A stretch of 64,000 nucleotides of DNA from Nansenia antarctica. Its lineage: Eukaryota; Chordata; Actinopteri; Argentiniformes; Microstomatidae. Location: contig OZ022354.1 in assembly GCA_963989245.1 (NCBI GenBank), positions 1,987,532 through 2,051,531 of the forward strand. Direction: 5' to 3'. Position 1 is the stretch's first letter, and every line of letters starts with the position of its first letter. Both the position numbers and the translations under genes were made by a program. Below are positions 23,170 through 35,397 of this stretch, piece after piece. A model generated the notes under the pieces. The model had not been told where the DNA came from. It was given only the letters and a program-made list of their open reading frames with translations, and did not search any database.

Positions 23170-23541
23170 CAGTCTTCCCTACAAGCCCAAACAGCACCAG
23201 CAGTCCTCGAGCCCCTGGATGAGCTATCCAGAAACACCTGTCGAGCTCCGGACGGGGGTCCTAACTCCGCCCATTATGAAATGCGCATTTTAATTGGGTT
23301 GAAGATCCCCGATATGTAAACGCGTGTGCGTGGCTCCTCCCATGCACCTGATAGGGACTACTTACTGCTCTTTACTGCTGACTGCCTTAGTACTGTTCCA
23401 ACAGCGCGAGCTGCACGATGACACTCCCCTGGACTATGCAATAAGGATTTCCGTCTTCACCGTGATTCTGTCGCGCCCAGAGGGGACCGTTAGATTTACC
23501 CAAAAGTTTTCCAAAGTTTCAGTCCCCATCTATTTTCCAAG
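23170..23541 (+). promoter_or_regulatory. putative snai2 proximal promoter and 5' UTR with two CACCTG E-boxes
   Basis: Lies between the minisatellite and the snai2 ATG. CACCTG, the complement of the CAGGTG core bound by Snail-family repressors, occurs at 23235-23240 and 23345-23350. Autoregulation through E-boxes is known for Snail-family genes, so these are reasonable candidates. There is a GC-rich stretch with CCGCCC near 23267-23272. I cannot fix the transcription start. Confidence 0.5.
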
Positions 23542-23796
23542 ATGCCACGCTCGTTTCTCGTGAAGAAACATATTAATTCCGCAAAGAAGCCAAATTATAG
23601 CGAGCTGGAAAGCCCCACAGGTAAAGCATTTCAGCTCTCAAAGTTAATTTTAAACTTTAAAAAATAAGTACATTACATGTGCATGTTGTTACAGGTTAAA
23701 ACATGAACTGCGGTCTTGGCTTTTGATATCCATAGTGTGTCGTTGTATTCTCATCATTCAAAGTTATTTTTGAGTTACTTTCCAATCTGTGTTATT

Positions 23797-23850
<54 letters not shown>

Positions 23851-25271
23851 GAGGGGGGGGTTAAGTCACATCTTGAATGGCAAATTATAGATGGAAGATC
23901 TTAAAGAAGTCTCACTGCTCTTTCTTTAAGTTACTTTCATTCAATCTTCTAATGTTGCTTTATTTTCATTTCCAGTATTTATTTCTCCATACCTCTACAA
24001 GGGCCTTCCCTTGCCTGTCATCCCTCAGACGGACATCCTGAGCTCGGTGTCATACAACCCTATCACAGTCTGGACAACCAGCTCTCTACCGCTCTCTCCG
24101 CTTCCCAGTGACCTGTCTCCCATCTCTGGATACCCTTCATCGCTCTCCGACTCTTCGTCCAAAGACCACAGTGGTTCTGAGAGTCCCAGAAGCGACGAAG
24201 ATGAGCGGATGCTTACCAAACTCACAGACCCTCATGGAGTTGAGGCAGAAAAGTTTCAATGTAGTTTGTGCAACAAGTCCTATTCCACTTACTCTGGACT
24301 GTTGAAACACAAGCAGCTGCACTGCGACGCCCAAACGAGGAAATCTTTCAGTTGTAAATACTGCGAAAAGGAGTACGTTAGTCTTGGAGCCCTAAAAATG
24401 CACATAAGAACTCATACTTTGCCTTGCGTCTGTAAAATATGCGGCAAAGCTTTCTCCAGACCGTGGTTGCTCCAAGGACACATCAGAACGCACACCGGTA
24501 AGTGGGTCTACAGATACTGGGTCCGTTACTTATACTGCATGGTTGTTATAGACCTGTTGACATTCATGCATGGTGGGCTCTTGTATGCTAAATGAAAGCA
24601 CAACGCAGTTCTTTGGGATGTATTAATGATAATGGGATTTAATGATGTGTTATACAGTATGTAGCCTATCACATGCATATTGCAAAGTCAATTGCATTTC
24701 TGTGAGATATATTAATGATATATTAAGCTTACTCGTGCTAAAAGAGTGGTCTCACCCCACCTTACATGACTTGGAATATATCAGCCCCATGGTAAAAATA
24801 CAAATGCATGTTCCATGTCCTAATACATAGACCTACAGTTCATTTGAACAGATTCAGACTTTTTGCAATAGCTTATGCATAGAGTCAGAGAATTAGACAA
24901 TAGATGAGTTACACGAGTCCATTCCCATACCATCTGCTGAATCTGGAGTAAATAGGCCTACATTGTGTTGTCACTTAGTGGATAGTGCTGTTACTTTTTA
25001 GGCTTTTGGAGAGTCTTATTTGTGGACATTGACAGCTCTTGCAGTATCTGTTTACGAATATGTATTGACACATGTATTTCCCCTCCCAGGAGAGAAGCCC
25101 TTCTCCTGCCCTCACTGCAACAGGGCTTTTGCGGACAGGTCCAACCTCAGGGCTCACCTACAGACCCACTCGGATGTGAAGAAATACCAATGTAAGAACT
25201 GTTCCAAAACCTTCTCCAGAATGTCTCTTCTACACAAGCATGAGGAATCTGGTTGTTGTGTAGCACATTGA
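23542..25271 (+). CDS. snai2: snai2 (Slug), zinc-finger transcriptional repressor, three exons
   Basis: Coding exons are 23542-23620, 23976-24497 and 25090-25271. Introns of 355 and 592 bp are both GT-AG, and both splits fall after the first base of a codon. They give 783 bp, 260 residues, against 268 in human SNAI2. The N-terminal SNAG repressor motif MPRSFLVKK (residues 1-9) recruits corepressors. Residues about 56-83 (ITVWTT, then [12 protein letters not shown]) match the Slug-specific region and separate it from Snai1. A Ser-rich [12 protein letters not shown] stretch follows. Five zinc fingers span 122-256: four C2H2 (Cys/His at 122/125/138/142, 153/156/169/173, 179/182/195/199, 207/210/223/227) and a C2HC fifth finger (235/238/251/256), as in the family. 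The protein binds E-boxes, represses genes such as cadherins, and acts in neural crest and mesenchyme formation. The start has A at -3. The gene is complete, with no frameshift. Confidence 0.97.
23801..23861. repeat. TG microsatellite and G-run in snai2 intron 1
   Basis: About 24 TG dinucleotides followed by a G-rich stretch, GGGGAGGGGGGGG, within the first intron. Confidence 0.95.
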
Positions 25272-26100
25272 GCTGGGATCCAGTACCACCAGAAACCTCT
25301 GTTACTTTCCAATCCTCCAGAACTACCACGGGATAACATTGAGGCTTTGTTCCAACTATGCAGACTGATGGTCCAGTTAATTTCAGTGTAAAACCATCTC
25401 TCTTTTTTTTTTTTTTTTTGCAAAAAGGCAACTATGTCATGTGCTTTTCATTTCAAGCAGTATTTTCGCAATCAGTGTTGAACTTTGTTTGCCTTACCAT
25501 ATACTGTACCTAGTTGTCTTTACTGAATGTGCTTTTGGGATGTTGAGAGTTGTGTAATGTGCCTTCTCAAATATGTATGATTTGTGTTATTTACCAAACT
25601 CTCTCTCAGAGGATGTGTGGTGTGTGCTTTTCCATGTGGTCGGAAAAGAGACAAATAAACCACACCATTTCCCCACATTGTGTATGGTAAGAAATGATAG
25701 TCACATTGTGTATGGTAAGAAATGATAGTCACATTGTGTATGGTAAGAAATGATAGTCACAACAGTGCAAAGTCAAAGGAATATTTGAAGCCATCGCTAC
25801 TTAGGGAACAAGTGCAAAGGCCTATTTTTTTTTAGGGTGAAAGTATTACAACTTTTGCACAATCATGACACAGTAACTGTTTGCCAGCACTCAAAATAGC
25901 AATACTTTATCAAGTGCCTCACTTTGACTTGGCATTTATGTATTTTTTTAAACAACTGTTTGCATTTATATTTTTATATATTTGAATGTAAGTGTGACTG
26001 AGACGATTGTATTTTGACAGTGTGAATTGTGATACTGAATGAATGAATGGTTTTAATATTTCTGAGATACTTTTAAAAATAAAGATTCATGAAATGTTTG
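25272..26100 (+). other. snai2 3' UTR with two candidate poly(A) signals
   Basis: After the TGA at 25269-25271, AATAAA occurs at 25654-25659 and at 26078-26083. A T-run lies near 25402-25419 and several ATTTA-type motifs in 25900-26000. The second signal gives a UTR of about 0.83 kb. Transcript ends are inferred. Confidence 0.55.
25674..25760. repeat. 28-bp tandem repeat, 3 copies, in the snai2 3' UTR
   Basis: Three near-perfect copies of a unit containing ATTGTGTATGGTAAGAAATG, just after the first poly(A) signal. Confidence 0.93.
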
Positions 26101-26709
26101 TAGAATCTTTGAGATTTGTGTCCTTTGGCTGAAGTGAATAGTTTGTTATTGAAGTTGATCGTTAACTATCAGGAATGCTTCATGGGCTACAACCTTGTGG
26201 CTACAGAAACACAAATGTATTTTTTATATTCATTTATGAGATCAGCAATTCTGAAATAGAGTTAGATCTAGGCGTATCATGGTGGTAATGCAAAACAATT
26301 AGGCCCACTCTTGTCCTGTTCATTACATGTCACCTACCCTTCATCAGTCTAAACATTTCATTATAAAAATGGAAGATTGTACACAGATTGTACATCGGTA
26401 TTCTTTAGTTTTTTCACCAAATTTCTATCCATATTTCCATTACTATTTTGGAGTGAAAACCCAGTGATGTTGTCTTCTGTTGCAAAACCACACTTGCACA
26501 GATATTTTAATTGTATCATATTGCAGGTTTTACTCAGTCACTTCCTCTTAAATCACTTTCATGATGTGTAAAGTAGCATGACCATAAGAAGAATCACTTT
26601 TATGTTAAAGTAGGTCAACTTCATAGATAGAGTAAGATTTAAACAACTTTGACTACTTCAGTTAAACATACAACCCAGCAAAAGTCAAAACCAGTCAAGA
26701 GTGCTTTCA

Positions 26710-26789
<80 letters not shown>

Positions 26790-28144
26790 AGCAAAAGATG
26801 ACTCAAGCCAGACTCAAGGCTCAACCTGTTTTCTGTGAACCTGTCCAGACATCAAACAAGCTTGAAATGTAACACATGCTGGCCATATTGATCTGCACTG
26901 ACTTGTTATATTCTTTGAGGAGCCATGGTCCTTTATTTGCCAGAGCAAGTGCTACTTTTGAGGAACTAATTTCTTGTGACCGTTCCTATCTGTAATCTTA
27001 ATCAGCAAAACAACAAAGACCCCTCCGTGGGTGTCTACGTTAATGCTTCCAACAAAGTCATTGAATCGGAGCCCTGCTGAGCGCAAGGTGAGGTCCTGAT
27101 TTGTTACTTCAGAGCAATCACTGCAGAGACGCTAAAGGAGAGTTGCCCTCTAATATGTTTTCATGAAAACCCCCTGATTTGCATCTGACAACCTCCACAG
27201 ATTCTGGGATGCGAGCCACCGCAGATCAAATCGACGCCCTGAGGCTAGGTTTTGTTGTCTTTTACGGTAGGTTGTCAGTGTAGGTGAAGAAAAAAAACAC
27301 ACACACAAAGTACAATAGTTAATAGGAAACAGTGGAAGACAAGCTCTGTCTAACAATAGAGGCTGGGCCCTGGTGGTGCCTCAAAGCAGCTGAGCTGAAA
27401 AATGTGATTTGACAAATAGACACTTCTTTCTGCTCTTTGTGAAGGGGCTGAACTTCCCTGTAGGTAGATTCTCGTCTGTGTGAGTCATCATGAAGCTATT
27501 CCAGGTGCTCAACATAGCTCCTCTGAGGGCCAGGTGGCTCCAGGCTACCTTACCGTGAGAGGCTAGGAGAAGCAGGTGCAGCCGCTAACAACGGCACAGA
27601 CACACACACCACAGATAAGGCTAATGTTAGCTACAAGAACGGCAGTTTTACAATTTTATGGTGAAATATAACACACAAATAAGTCCTTCTCCTACAATAG
27701 AGGTATTTTATTTGATAGATGAAAGGTTGGCAATCCGGAGGGTGTTTCACATGCTCCTGTTTCTCTGTGATAAGTGCGTTGTTCTTCTCACATAGCAGGC
27801 TATTTGTACTTCAAGTAATGGCAATATATTGAACATGAAATTGGAATTTCGGGGTGGGGGGGGGGGGGTGGTTATTAACTTACTCAGTGGTTTCTCTGAT
27901 AAGGACAAGCATTGCTTTTCATCTTGGCATGAATGTGTGATTTAGCAGTTGTGGTGGTAGTAGGATGAGAGGGGGGAGGGGAGAAAGAGCTGGCTCATTT
28001 GTTTAGCATATGGCTATTATGGGATGTGTGAAATCAAATATTTGTCGGGGGTGGCAACTGTTAACACCTCCTCCTGTCCTGTATAATTAGCAAACCTGAA
28101 GACTTGAGCAGCAAACATGTTTTGAGTTTTTTTTTTTTTTATGT
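26101..28144. other. gene desert downstream of snai2
   Basis: Holds a GA microsatellite at 26715-26786 and a G-run near 27851-27870. No exon, RNA gene or element terminus is recognised in the rest. Confidence 0.55.
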
Positions 28145-28452
28145 GAAATAGATATTATAACCCTAACCCTAAATAGATATTATAACCCTAACCCTAAATA
28201 GATATTATAACCCTAACCCTAAATAGATATTATAACCCTAACCCTAAATAGATATTATAACCCTAACCCTAAATAGATATTATAACCCTAACCCTAAATA
28301 GATATTATAACCCTAACCCTAAATAGATATTATAACCCTAACCCTAAATAGATATTATAACCCTAACCCTAAATAGATATTATAACCCTAACCCTAAATA
28401 GATATTATATTAATGACAAAGTAAATAGATATTATATTAATGACAAAGTAAA
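28145..28452. repeat. 25-bp satellite carrying the telomere motif CCCTAACCCTAA
   Basis: About ten near-identical units of AAATAGATATTATAACCCTAACCCT, shown here only as its parts AAATAGATATTAT plus AACCCTAACCCT. Two final 27-bp units keep AAATAGATATTAT but replace the telomere-like part with ATTAATGACAAAGT. Confidence 0.95.
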
Positions 28453-28726
28453 TGTGGAATCCATTTGATTTACCCTGACGTGACCTCAGAAGCAGCACTA
28501 TTCATATCAGGTAATGATATCCTTAAACATAAAATGATCAAAAGTCATTTACTGTGAGCATGGTCGCTTTCTACAGTATTTTGTATTGGCTTGCTCTGTA
28601 AAGTTCTAGACTCATAATCAATGGTGTTGACCCATTACTGTACACAACATCACATCACAGGATAGAAATGCATGTTTGTCTCCATACAAGAATGTAATTC
28701 AACATGTTTAGAACTGCCTTGCAAAA

Positions 28727-28727
<1 letters not shown>

Positions 28728-28796
<69 letters not shown>

Positions 28797-28830
28797 GTGT
28801 GTGTGTGTGTTTATGTGTGCGTGTTTGTTT

Positions 28831-28879
<49 letters not shown>

Positions 28880-28912
28880 TGTGTGTGTGTGTGTGTGTGT
28901 GTTTGTTTGTGT
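28728..28912. repeat. GT microsatellite, about 185 bp
   Basis: Long GT run with TTTATG, GCGTG and GTTTGTTT interruptions. The Cys-Val and His-Thr frames over it are not genes. Confidence 0.97.
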
Positions 28913-29465
28913 CTTTGAAACCTGCTGACTGAATGGTGAATGGGGGAGTATGATTCCTCTATGACCGTCAAGTGGAACAAATAAAGTGAAGGGTTTAAGG
29001 GTTGTCCTCAGAGGCGTGATTGTCCGAGGCACCAGCGTGATGCTGCTGCTCCTCTCCAGCCCAGCTCAGGAGAATGGGCCTGATTGTGTCTTCTCCGTTC
29101 CTCCCCACTGCCTGTGGGGATGCTAGTCTGTTTATAGCGCTCTCACATCTTGTTAAAGGGGGGCTTCTCTTTCATTTCTACTCTCTCCACCCAAATGACT
29201 CGATAGCTTTTTAATGTATGTGTTCTTAGCTGAAAGTTGACATTTGCCTAATAAGTGCCTCAAATTGCACAAGCATTTGCAATGTAATGTGTTAATGAGT
29301 TTGATCCTTTGTGGATGTACTGTATTGTCAAGTCGGTCAGGGCTGTAGTTGTGTTGTGTATTTTAGCTGTATTACTATTTTTGTATTGTTTTTATCTTGT
29401 CATGAATAAATGAAGAACAACCTGTTTAGGTGTTTCACACAGCCTCCAACTTACAACTTACATCA
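28913..29465. other. unique sequence, no gene seen
   Basis: Near 29330-29415 the sequence ending in TGTCATGAATAAATGAAG may be a degraded retroposon tail. Otherwise nothing is recognised. Confidence 0.4.
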
Positions 29466-29656
29466 CACCAAACCTGGGTTAAATAGTCCAAATCCATTCA
29501 AATACTTTTCAAGTTTGCTTGAACCTGCCCGTAGTGCCATATGGGCAGGATTAGCACTTTTGGGACCGTTCCATAAGTTCAATTACATTATACAAACACA
29601 ATCAAGCACAGATACATATTTGAAATGATTTAATACGACTTGAACCCAGGTCTGCC
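29466..29656. mobile_element. small inverted-repeat element (about 190 bp)
   Basis: The left end is CCAAACCTGGGTTAAATAG. The right end inverted is GCAGACCTGGGTTCAAGTCG. The inner sequence (TGGGACCGTTCC, GCACAGATACATATTTGAAA) resembles a common fish MITE ending in AACCCAGGTCT. The GGGTTCAAGTC looks like a tRNA B-box, but there is no tRNA fold. Confidence 0.6.
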
Positions 29657-30834
29657 TGAGACTTCAGTCACTAATTGTATGAGGCGAGAGGTCTAGAGAG
29701 CTCTCCTTCAGGGATAATTTGGTCAACATGTCATTCTAAATCTCTAGGACTGCTAGACTAGGAGAAGAGTTGAGCTGTGACAAGCGAAGGCTGTGTTGTC
29801 TCAATCAATAACGCTCTGGTATTTTCAAGCTGCCGTCGTGTCTTGTTGAGCAGAGGTCAGCTGTCCTGTGATCCTGTGATCATACTTAGTTGATTGTATT
29901 TCCTCCTCAATGTGCGAGTCACCAAATCTCATGACCAGAGCAGCCAGGGAGCTTGTAGACAAGACTGGCCTTTGTGGACCTTATTGGAAGGCTCCAAAAT
30001 GTCCTCACTTACACTTGTTCTTCTGAGGGACTGTATCAATTATTTTGGTACTGGAATTGAAATGATCATTTTATCTTTCTTTATTTGTATCACTACTAGC
30101 TCTCACATTAGAGACCTCTTACCTTCCTGAGGCCCATAGAAAAACAATATGACATACAACGATATTGACAATCACGTTACAAGACTACAAAAAGAGAACG
30201 GAGAAAAGAGAATAAACTTAGTGACATCATCACATGTGTGAAGGATTAATTTATCTATGTATGCTCTGTTCTGTATGTTAACATCATATGAGTCATCATT
30301 GTCTTTATGGATTGTTGACCATTTTCATGTCTAATCCTACTTAATTAGAATTAATCGGATTATCAACGATTATCTCGCAGTAATACAAGAAAACCGAAAG
30401 AATTGGAAAAGCCTTGTGAGGATTAACTAACGCTTGTAGGAATAGAATGGCAAACCTTCTGTTCATGGGTTCCATGTGAATTCATGGACCTTTATAAGCA
30501 CACTAGATTGTATACAACAATATTGTAGAAATCCACTCATGACATTGTCTAACCTGCTCTTCTGAGCCCGGTGCTTGTTTTAAAATGAACCTGCCAGACA
30601 TGGATGACTATCCTAACCAACCTGGTCTGATTCATCATGAGACTGTGAAAACCCAGAATCACATGGCACTTAACCAATTAGAATTAATATCATCAGAATT
30701 ACATGATCTTCTGTGAAACACCATATCTCTGAGTGTTGAATCTGTCTGTTGTACAAGACTCAGGAGCAGCTGATAATTATTGATGTGTTCAGTTGATCAA
30801 AAGGTGATTTAAGGTGAGAGGACATATCCTTATA
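29657..30834. other. unique sequence, no gene seen
   Basis: No recognisable exon, RNA gene or element end. Confidence 0.5.
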
Positions 30835-30990
30835 CTAGATTACATTCCATTAGACTAGATTAGATTACATTTTATTGTCATTGTAGAGTACAAGTACCAG
30901 ACAATGAAATGCAGTTTAGCATCTAACCAGAAGTGCAAATAGTGATATAAAACATGACAGTAACAGTGATAGATAAGTGACAGTATGGCA
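30835..30990 (-). mobile_element. LINE/SINE 3' tail, reverse strand
   Basis: Reads TTAGATTACATTTTATTGTC and GAGTACAAGTACCAGACAAT, then AATGCAGTTTAGCATC. This is the complement of the plus-strand tail at 44600-44735, which has GCATTTCGTTGTATAG and GACAATAAAGTTG with a simple-repeat end. Confidence 0.65.
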
Positions 30991-31441
30991 AGTACGGTAG
31001 TTAAAGGTATATACAGTTATGAGCTATGTACAGTTACGGTAGCTATGTACAGTATGGTATGTACAGATGTATACATAGAGGCTATATCAAAAAGAGGAAT
31101 GTGCAATGTGCCAAAATATGGTATGTGCAAGGGTAGTATTATACGTTATATCCAAGTGGAGGAACAAAAACTAATTGTAGATAGTCTGACATCCATTACA
31201 TCTCCTGAAAAGGTAAACCTCACTGTTTAATGTTGTTTACAGTTCCAACGTTCCCTGGAAAAGATTTCAGGCCATCGAGAGAAACAAATATTCTTGAGGT
31301 GTTGATCTCTGCTGTGAAGCAATACACATTATTTATGTGCTATACACATCTCTGGATCCATAATCATTACTCGAAGCACTGATTATTTTCGTAAGTGCTC
31401 TGACACAAACCTGACCAGCTATAGTGATGGGGCCCGATGGT

Positions 31442-31482
<41 letters not shown>

Positions 31483-32500
31483 TCTGTGTGTGTGAGCTTC
31501 CCCTGAGAGACCGATAGACCAAGCCAGTGACCTAATTATGATGAATCAGAGGCTGAGGAGAGAGCTTCTGTCTGGCCCCTAGCTGTTAGTGAGTGGTGCT
31601 CCAGCCCATAATAACAGCATGGGCATCCTCAACATAACAAGCAAACACATTTCGGTATGAGTTTACGCTCCTGTACCTATAAAGCTGAGGTGAATGTCAT
31701 AACGAAAAAGCATTAAGCTAAATACTCATCCAAACTTTTCAAACATAGCATCTGGGAGGTGAGAATGATTGATCATTGTTTAAAGGAAAATCTGAATAAT
31801 GACAAAATGTTTCATGGCCACAGAGCTTAGCAGAAGGACATTTTCTGAAGAGATGAGAAGAAGAAGAGACTGGATCCACACACTGGGAGGGTCCCCCTAG
31901 GAACAGACAGGTCCCATCCCAATGAGCTCTCAACAAGGGGGGGAAAACATGATTTATTTATTTACACTGGCCAGCCATTTAATTTGACCATCTGATTGTC
32001 CTAGTCAAGCTCATGTCATGTGTCCCATGTCATGTGACTGACTGTAGTCTAGAAAACATCCCATCACACCATCAATCTGCAGCGTGCCCAGTTAGAACCT
32101 GTGGCATGTTTTCTTTCTTTTTTTCAGATGCTTTGGATTTTTCCCCCTGTCTGTTTAGTGGTTATCTGATCATCAGTGGGGGGGAAAAGGTGAGCAAGGA
32201 GAGCAAAACAAAAGGCGCTTGAATAAACTAGCTCCCGGCCACATTATGCACACAGAGACTCTGGGCATTGTGCTCAGTAGACAAGCCCTGACAGATCACA
32301 GACCTCCAACAGCAGCTCTTCTCAAGACTTGGCAGAACTCCTGCTGGAAGAAACAGATGCCCACACATCACGGGAAACCAAAATCACAATGGTTGTGTAT
32401 CACCATCGTAGATTCAATTGATTTGTAAAAGCCGCCGTATGTGGCGAACCATCCTTGCTGTAGGATAGAATGAAGTATGATGACTTATAGTGACACTATA
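30991..32500. other. unique sequence with a GT microsatellite
   Basis: A GT run lies at 31441-31494. No exon is recognised in the remaining sequence. Confidence 0.5.
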
Positions 32501-32857
32501 TTTGTGACACGGTCTGCTGAAAGGGGGAACAAGTCGGCAACCAACCAAAAATGTTCAGACTTTTATTTTGAAACACGGAAATACGTTTCAACGCTGTTGA
32601 AAATCACAACACACACTCGGTAGTCAAGCCAAAATATTGCAATGCAATGAATTCGGTGAGTAATCCCCACTGCTACCTAGTTAACTATAACATTACTTTA
32701 CATTGTTAGCAGGCTCACAAAACAAGCTGTGTTAGTTGACTAGCGATGTGTCATTGATTTTCAACAACGCTGAAATGTATTACAATTTTCGAAGTAAAAG
32801 TCTGAACATTAAATCGTGTGCCGGCTTGTTACCCCTTTCACCAGACCGTTTCACATT
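32501..32857. mobile_element. palindromic element of about 357 bp with inverted repeats of about 110 bp
   Basis: The left arm reads TGTGACACGGTCTGCTGAAA then GGGGGAACAAGTCGGC and AATGTTCAGACTTTTATTTT. The right arm inverted reads TGTGAAACGGTCTGGTGAAA, GGGGTAACAAGCCGGC and AATGTTCAGACTTTTACTTC. The first 40 bases are clearly related to the hairpin at 37735-37800. A TA dinucleotide could flank it, but the exact edges are uncertain. It has no coding capacity. Confidence 0.8.
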
Positions 32858-33700
32858 TACACTCATCCATGCACCCATGCACATACTACACACATCTTAA
32901 TCATTTGTTGTGCCACCTGATCCATGTCGTTCTCAGATACAAAACAATTACAATTAGTTCTACATCCAGCTCTTTTCAATGAAAACAAACGCCTCTCTCA
33001 GAGTGAGCTTAGAGAGACAGAATTCATTTCCAGGGACAACAGAACCAGATACAAATGGAGATGTTTCACTCAGAACAAACATGTTAGCCAAATGTCTCCA
33101 GAGTATAAGTTAATTATAATTAATGTTTTTCATTTTGCAGCGCCAAAAGTTGACTGTAATTGCTATTATCCGGTTTCCCCCAGAAAAGTGGAAGTATATT
33201 GCAGCACTCTTAGATTACTATGATAACAAGCTGAAAGGGAGTGAATATGTCTGTTCTGTGAAAGGATATGTTGCAATTACAAAACACTTCTAAACAGTGT
33301 GTTAATATTACAGTACAAGGGTCCAATTCCGAGAACACATTGTTAGTCTTTTCAGACTAGTGGTCACATACGGCCATAAATATCCCCTGTCGCAGCTGCA
33401 TTCTTCTGGCTACCACAGCCTTTGAGGATTGCAGAGATGGCCTGGTCTGCACCGATTCTCTCATTTCATTGGTTTGATTCAACCGAGACCTGACCCAGCT
33501 GTGTGACGGGCAGCGGAGGACAAACCCCCAGCGCTGATAAGAGATGAGAAGACAGTGATTGATGTTGTATGAGCCATGACTTGAAAGGCAACAAGTGCCA
33601 TTTGGAATGTATTAGAAGATAGGGGTAATGACATTCAGATTAATGCTCATTTAAGCCTATCTCATGGAGGCTCGTTCCATTTAGAGTGACAGGGCCTTAT
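32858..33700. other. unique sequence, no gene seen
   Basis: No exon or element terminus recognised. Confidence 0.45.
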
Positions 33701-34380
33701 AGGGATAGTTGACTCCAAATACAAATGAAACATGATTTCCATTGTTGCTGTTGTCGATTCTCACTAAGAGAATTTTTGGGGATATTTGATTTCCTTACTA
33801 AGATTTCATTGATTTGTTTGTGTCCCCATAGGGCCCCATTCATATAAATAAAAAATCTAAAACAAACATGTCAATCCAACTCCTATCACACTGCTATGCA
33901 TTTCTTAATTCTGAATCAGATAATCCATATATGAATTTTGACATTGTATTGTCAGAAAGACATTCTAATTGAAGACTGACGCCTTTTGTAAGGTGTTTAT
34001 TATTACATTATAATAATATTACAATTATATTTTCAGAATGATGTTGACACGAACAAAACAAAATGGCTATGAATTATCTAACTAACCAGATCTCGTCCTT
34101 GAGAGTTTTTCACATTCCATTGAGCTGGGTAATCACTTTTTGTGTTTTTCAATTTATGTAAAGATTGCTACATCCCTGTAACCCAATGTGGGTACTTTTC
34201 AATGTGCGCCATGATTAAACGATACAGTTTTACCTGAGAGTGACAGAGTGCTCCCCTGTCCCTATTTTTATGAATTATCTAAGTCCAGGAATGAAATATC
34301 CCAAAACAGTCTCTGTGAATTGGCCAGACCCGACATTCGTTGGACATCAGGTTAATAATTTTGGGGGGTAAACTGTCCCT
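33701..34380. mobile_element. non-autonomous DNA transposon with short inverted ends
   Basis: The left end is AGGGATAGTTGACTCC. The right end inverted is AGGGACAGTTTACCCC. They match at about 12 of 16 positions and resemble the common fish family starting AGGGATAGTTCACCC. No transposase inside. The superfamily is not determined. Confidence 0.6.
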
Positions 34381-34539
34381 TCATTGAATATATCATCAAT
34401 GCACCACGTGATTTCTCCCCCAAGTGTGAGTACAGAGCGGGATGTGTCCAGGGGCTTGTACAACGCCAGCACGTCATCATTCTGCACTGCAACTTGCCAC
34501 AGATGACAGGAATGTTCCACTGGTATGATAGAAGGAGTG

Positions 34540-35160
34540 TACAACCACCCCCCCCAACACCCCAAACCACACACCTTCTTCTCTACCTACCTCCCAACAC
34601 ACACACACATACACACACACACACACACACACCTCCCCTCCACACCATCCTACTGACCCCCCCCCCCCCCCTGTGCTGGTCATCCACGGCAAATGGCCAA
34701 GGCTGGCTGGTAGTGAAGAAGCAGCAGGTGCTGGGCTGTCAAAAGGCACTTCACACCTCCCCCCTCTCACACCACCACCACCCCTCCCACCACCACCACC
34801 ACCCCTCCCAGCCGCCCTCACTGCGGGAGGGGGGGAGGAGGAGGGAGGGGGGGAGGAGGAGGAGGGACACTCTGCACTCCGGAGGTCCCTGCTTGGTTAT
34901 CAGCGTGCTCCAGCGTTTGAAGTGAGCGAGGTCAGAACCGTGCACCAGAACCCTGCACCAGAACCCTGCACCAGAACCCTGCACCGTGTGGACGGCCGTC
35001 CCCGTTTGTTGTGGCCGGGCGTCGGTGGGGGTGAGGTGGGGGTGAGGTGGGGGTGAGGTGGGGGTGAGGTGATCGCTGCAGCAGTGATCCGGCCCTGTCT
35101 GTCTGGGATTCCATGCTGAGGTAGGGGGGGGGAGCGGAGGAGCGGAGGAGCGGGAGGCCC
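34540..35160. repeat. cluster of C-rich, G-rich and short tandem repeats
   Basis: Contains a CA run (34601-34630), C-runs (34657-34672), CCACCACCACC stretches (34775-34810) and GGGAGGGGGGAGGAGG stretches (34823-34865). It also has a CCAGAACCCTGCA 13-bp repeat (about 34945-34985), a GTGGGGGTGAG repeat (35025-35070) and a GGAGCGGAGGAGC repeat near 35133-35155. Open frames here follow the biased composition. Confidence 0.9.
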
Positions 35161-35397
35161 TGTCTGTCTGTCTGAAGCTGCTCTTACTCACGAGGATGTG
35201 GTGTAGACAGGGGAGCTCACGGGGGGGTGGAGGAGTGCCTGCATGGACGACGTGATTAATAAAAAGAGTCACCGTTGTAGCCAGAGATGTCCAATGCTTT
35301 TGAGAATTACATACAGGACAGTGCCTTTTGTATTATATGATATATTTCTCACGACAGGATGTTAGACCCTACTGCGTTAATGGCGATGGGTTTAAAG

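Noticed and set aside
24498..24595. Extension of snai2 exon 2 past the third zinc finger
   Set aside because: GTAAGT at 24498 is a consensus donor, and the next exon at 25090 completes the expected [10 protein letters not shown] finger. The read-through tail has no family match.
29636..29656. Possible tRNA gene (GGGTTCAAGTC B-box on the reverse strand)
   Set aside because: There is no A-box at the right distance and no cloverleaf. It sits in the end of a known-type inverted-repeat element.
34494..35272. Pro/His-rich and Gly/Arg-rich frames of 114-173 codons
   Set aside because: They follow C-rich, CA and GGA repeats and overlap on both strands. No conserved domain is visible.
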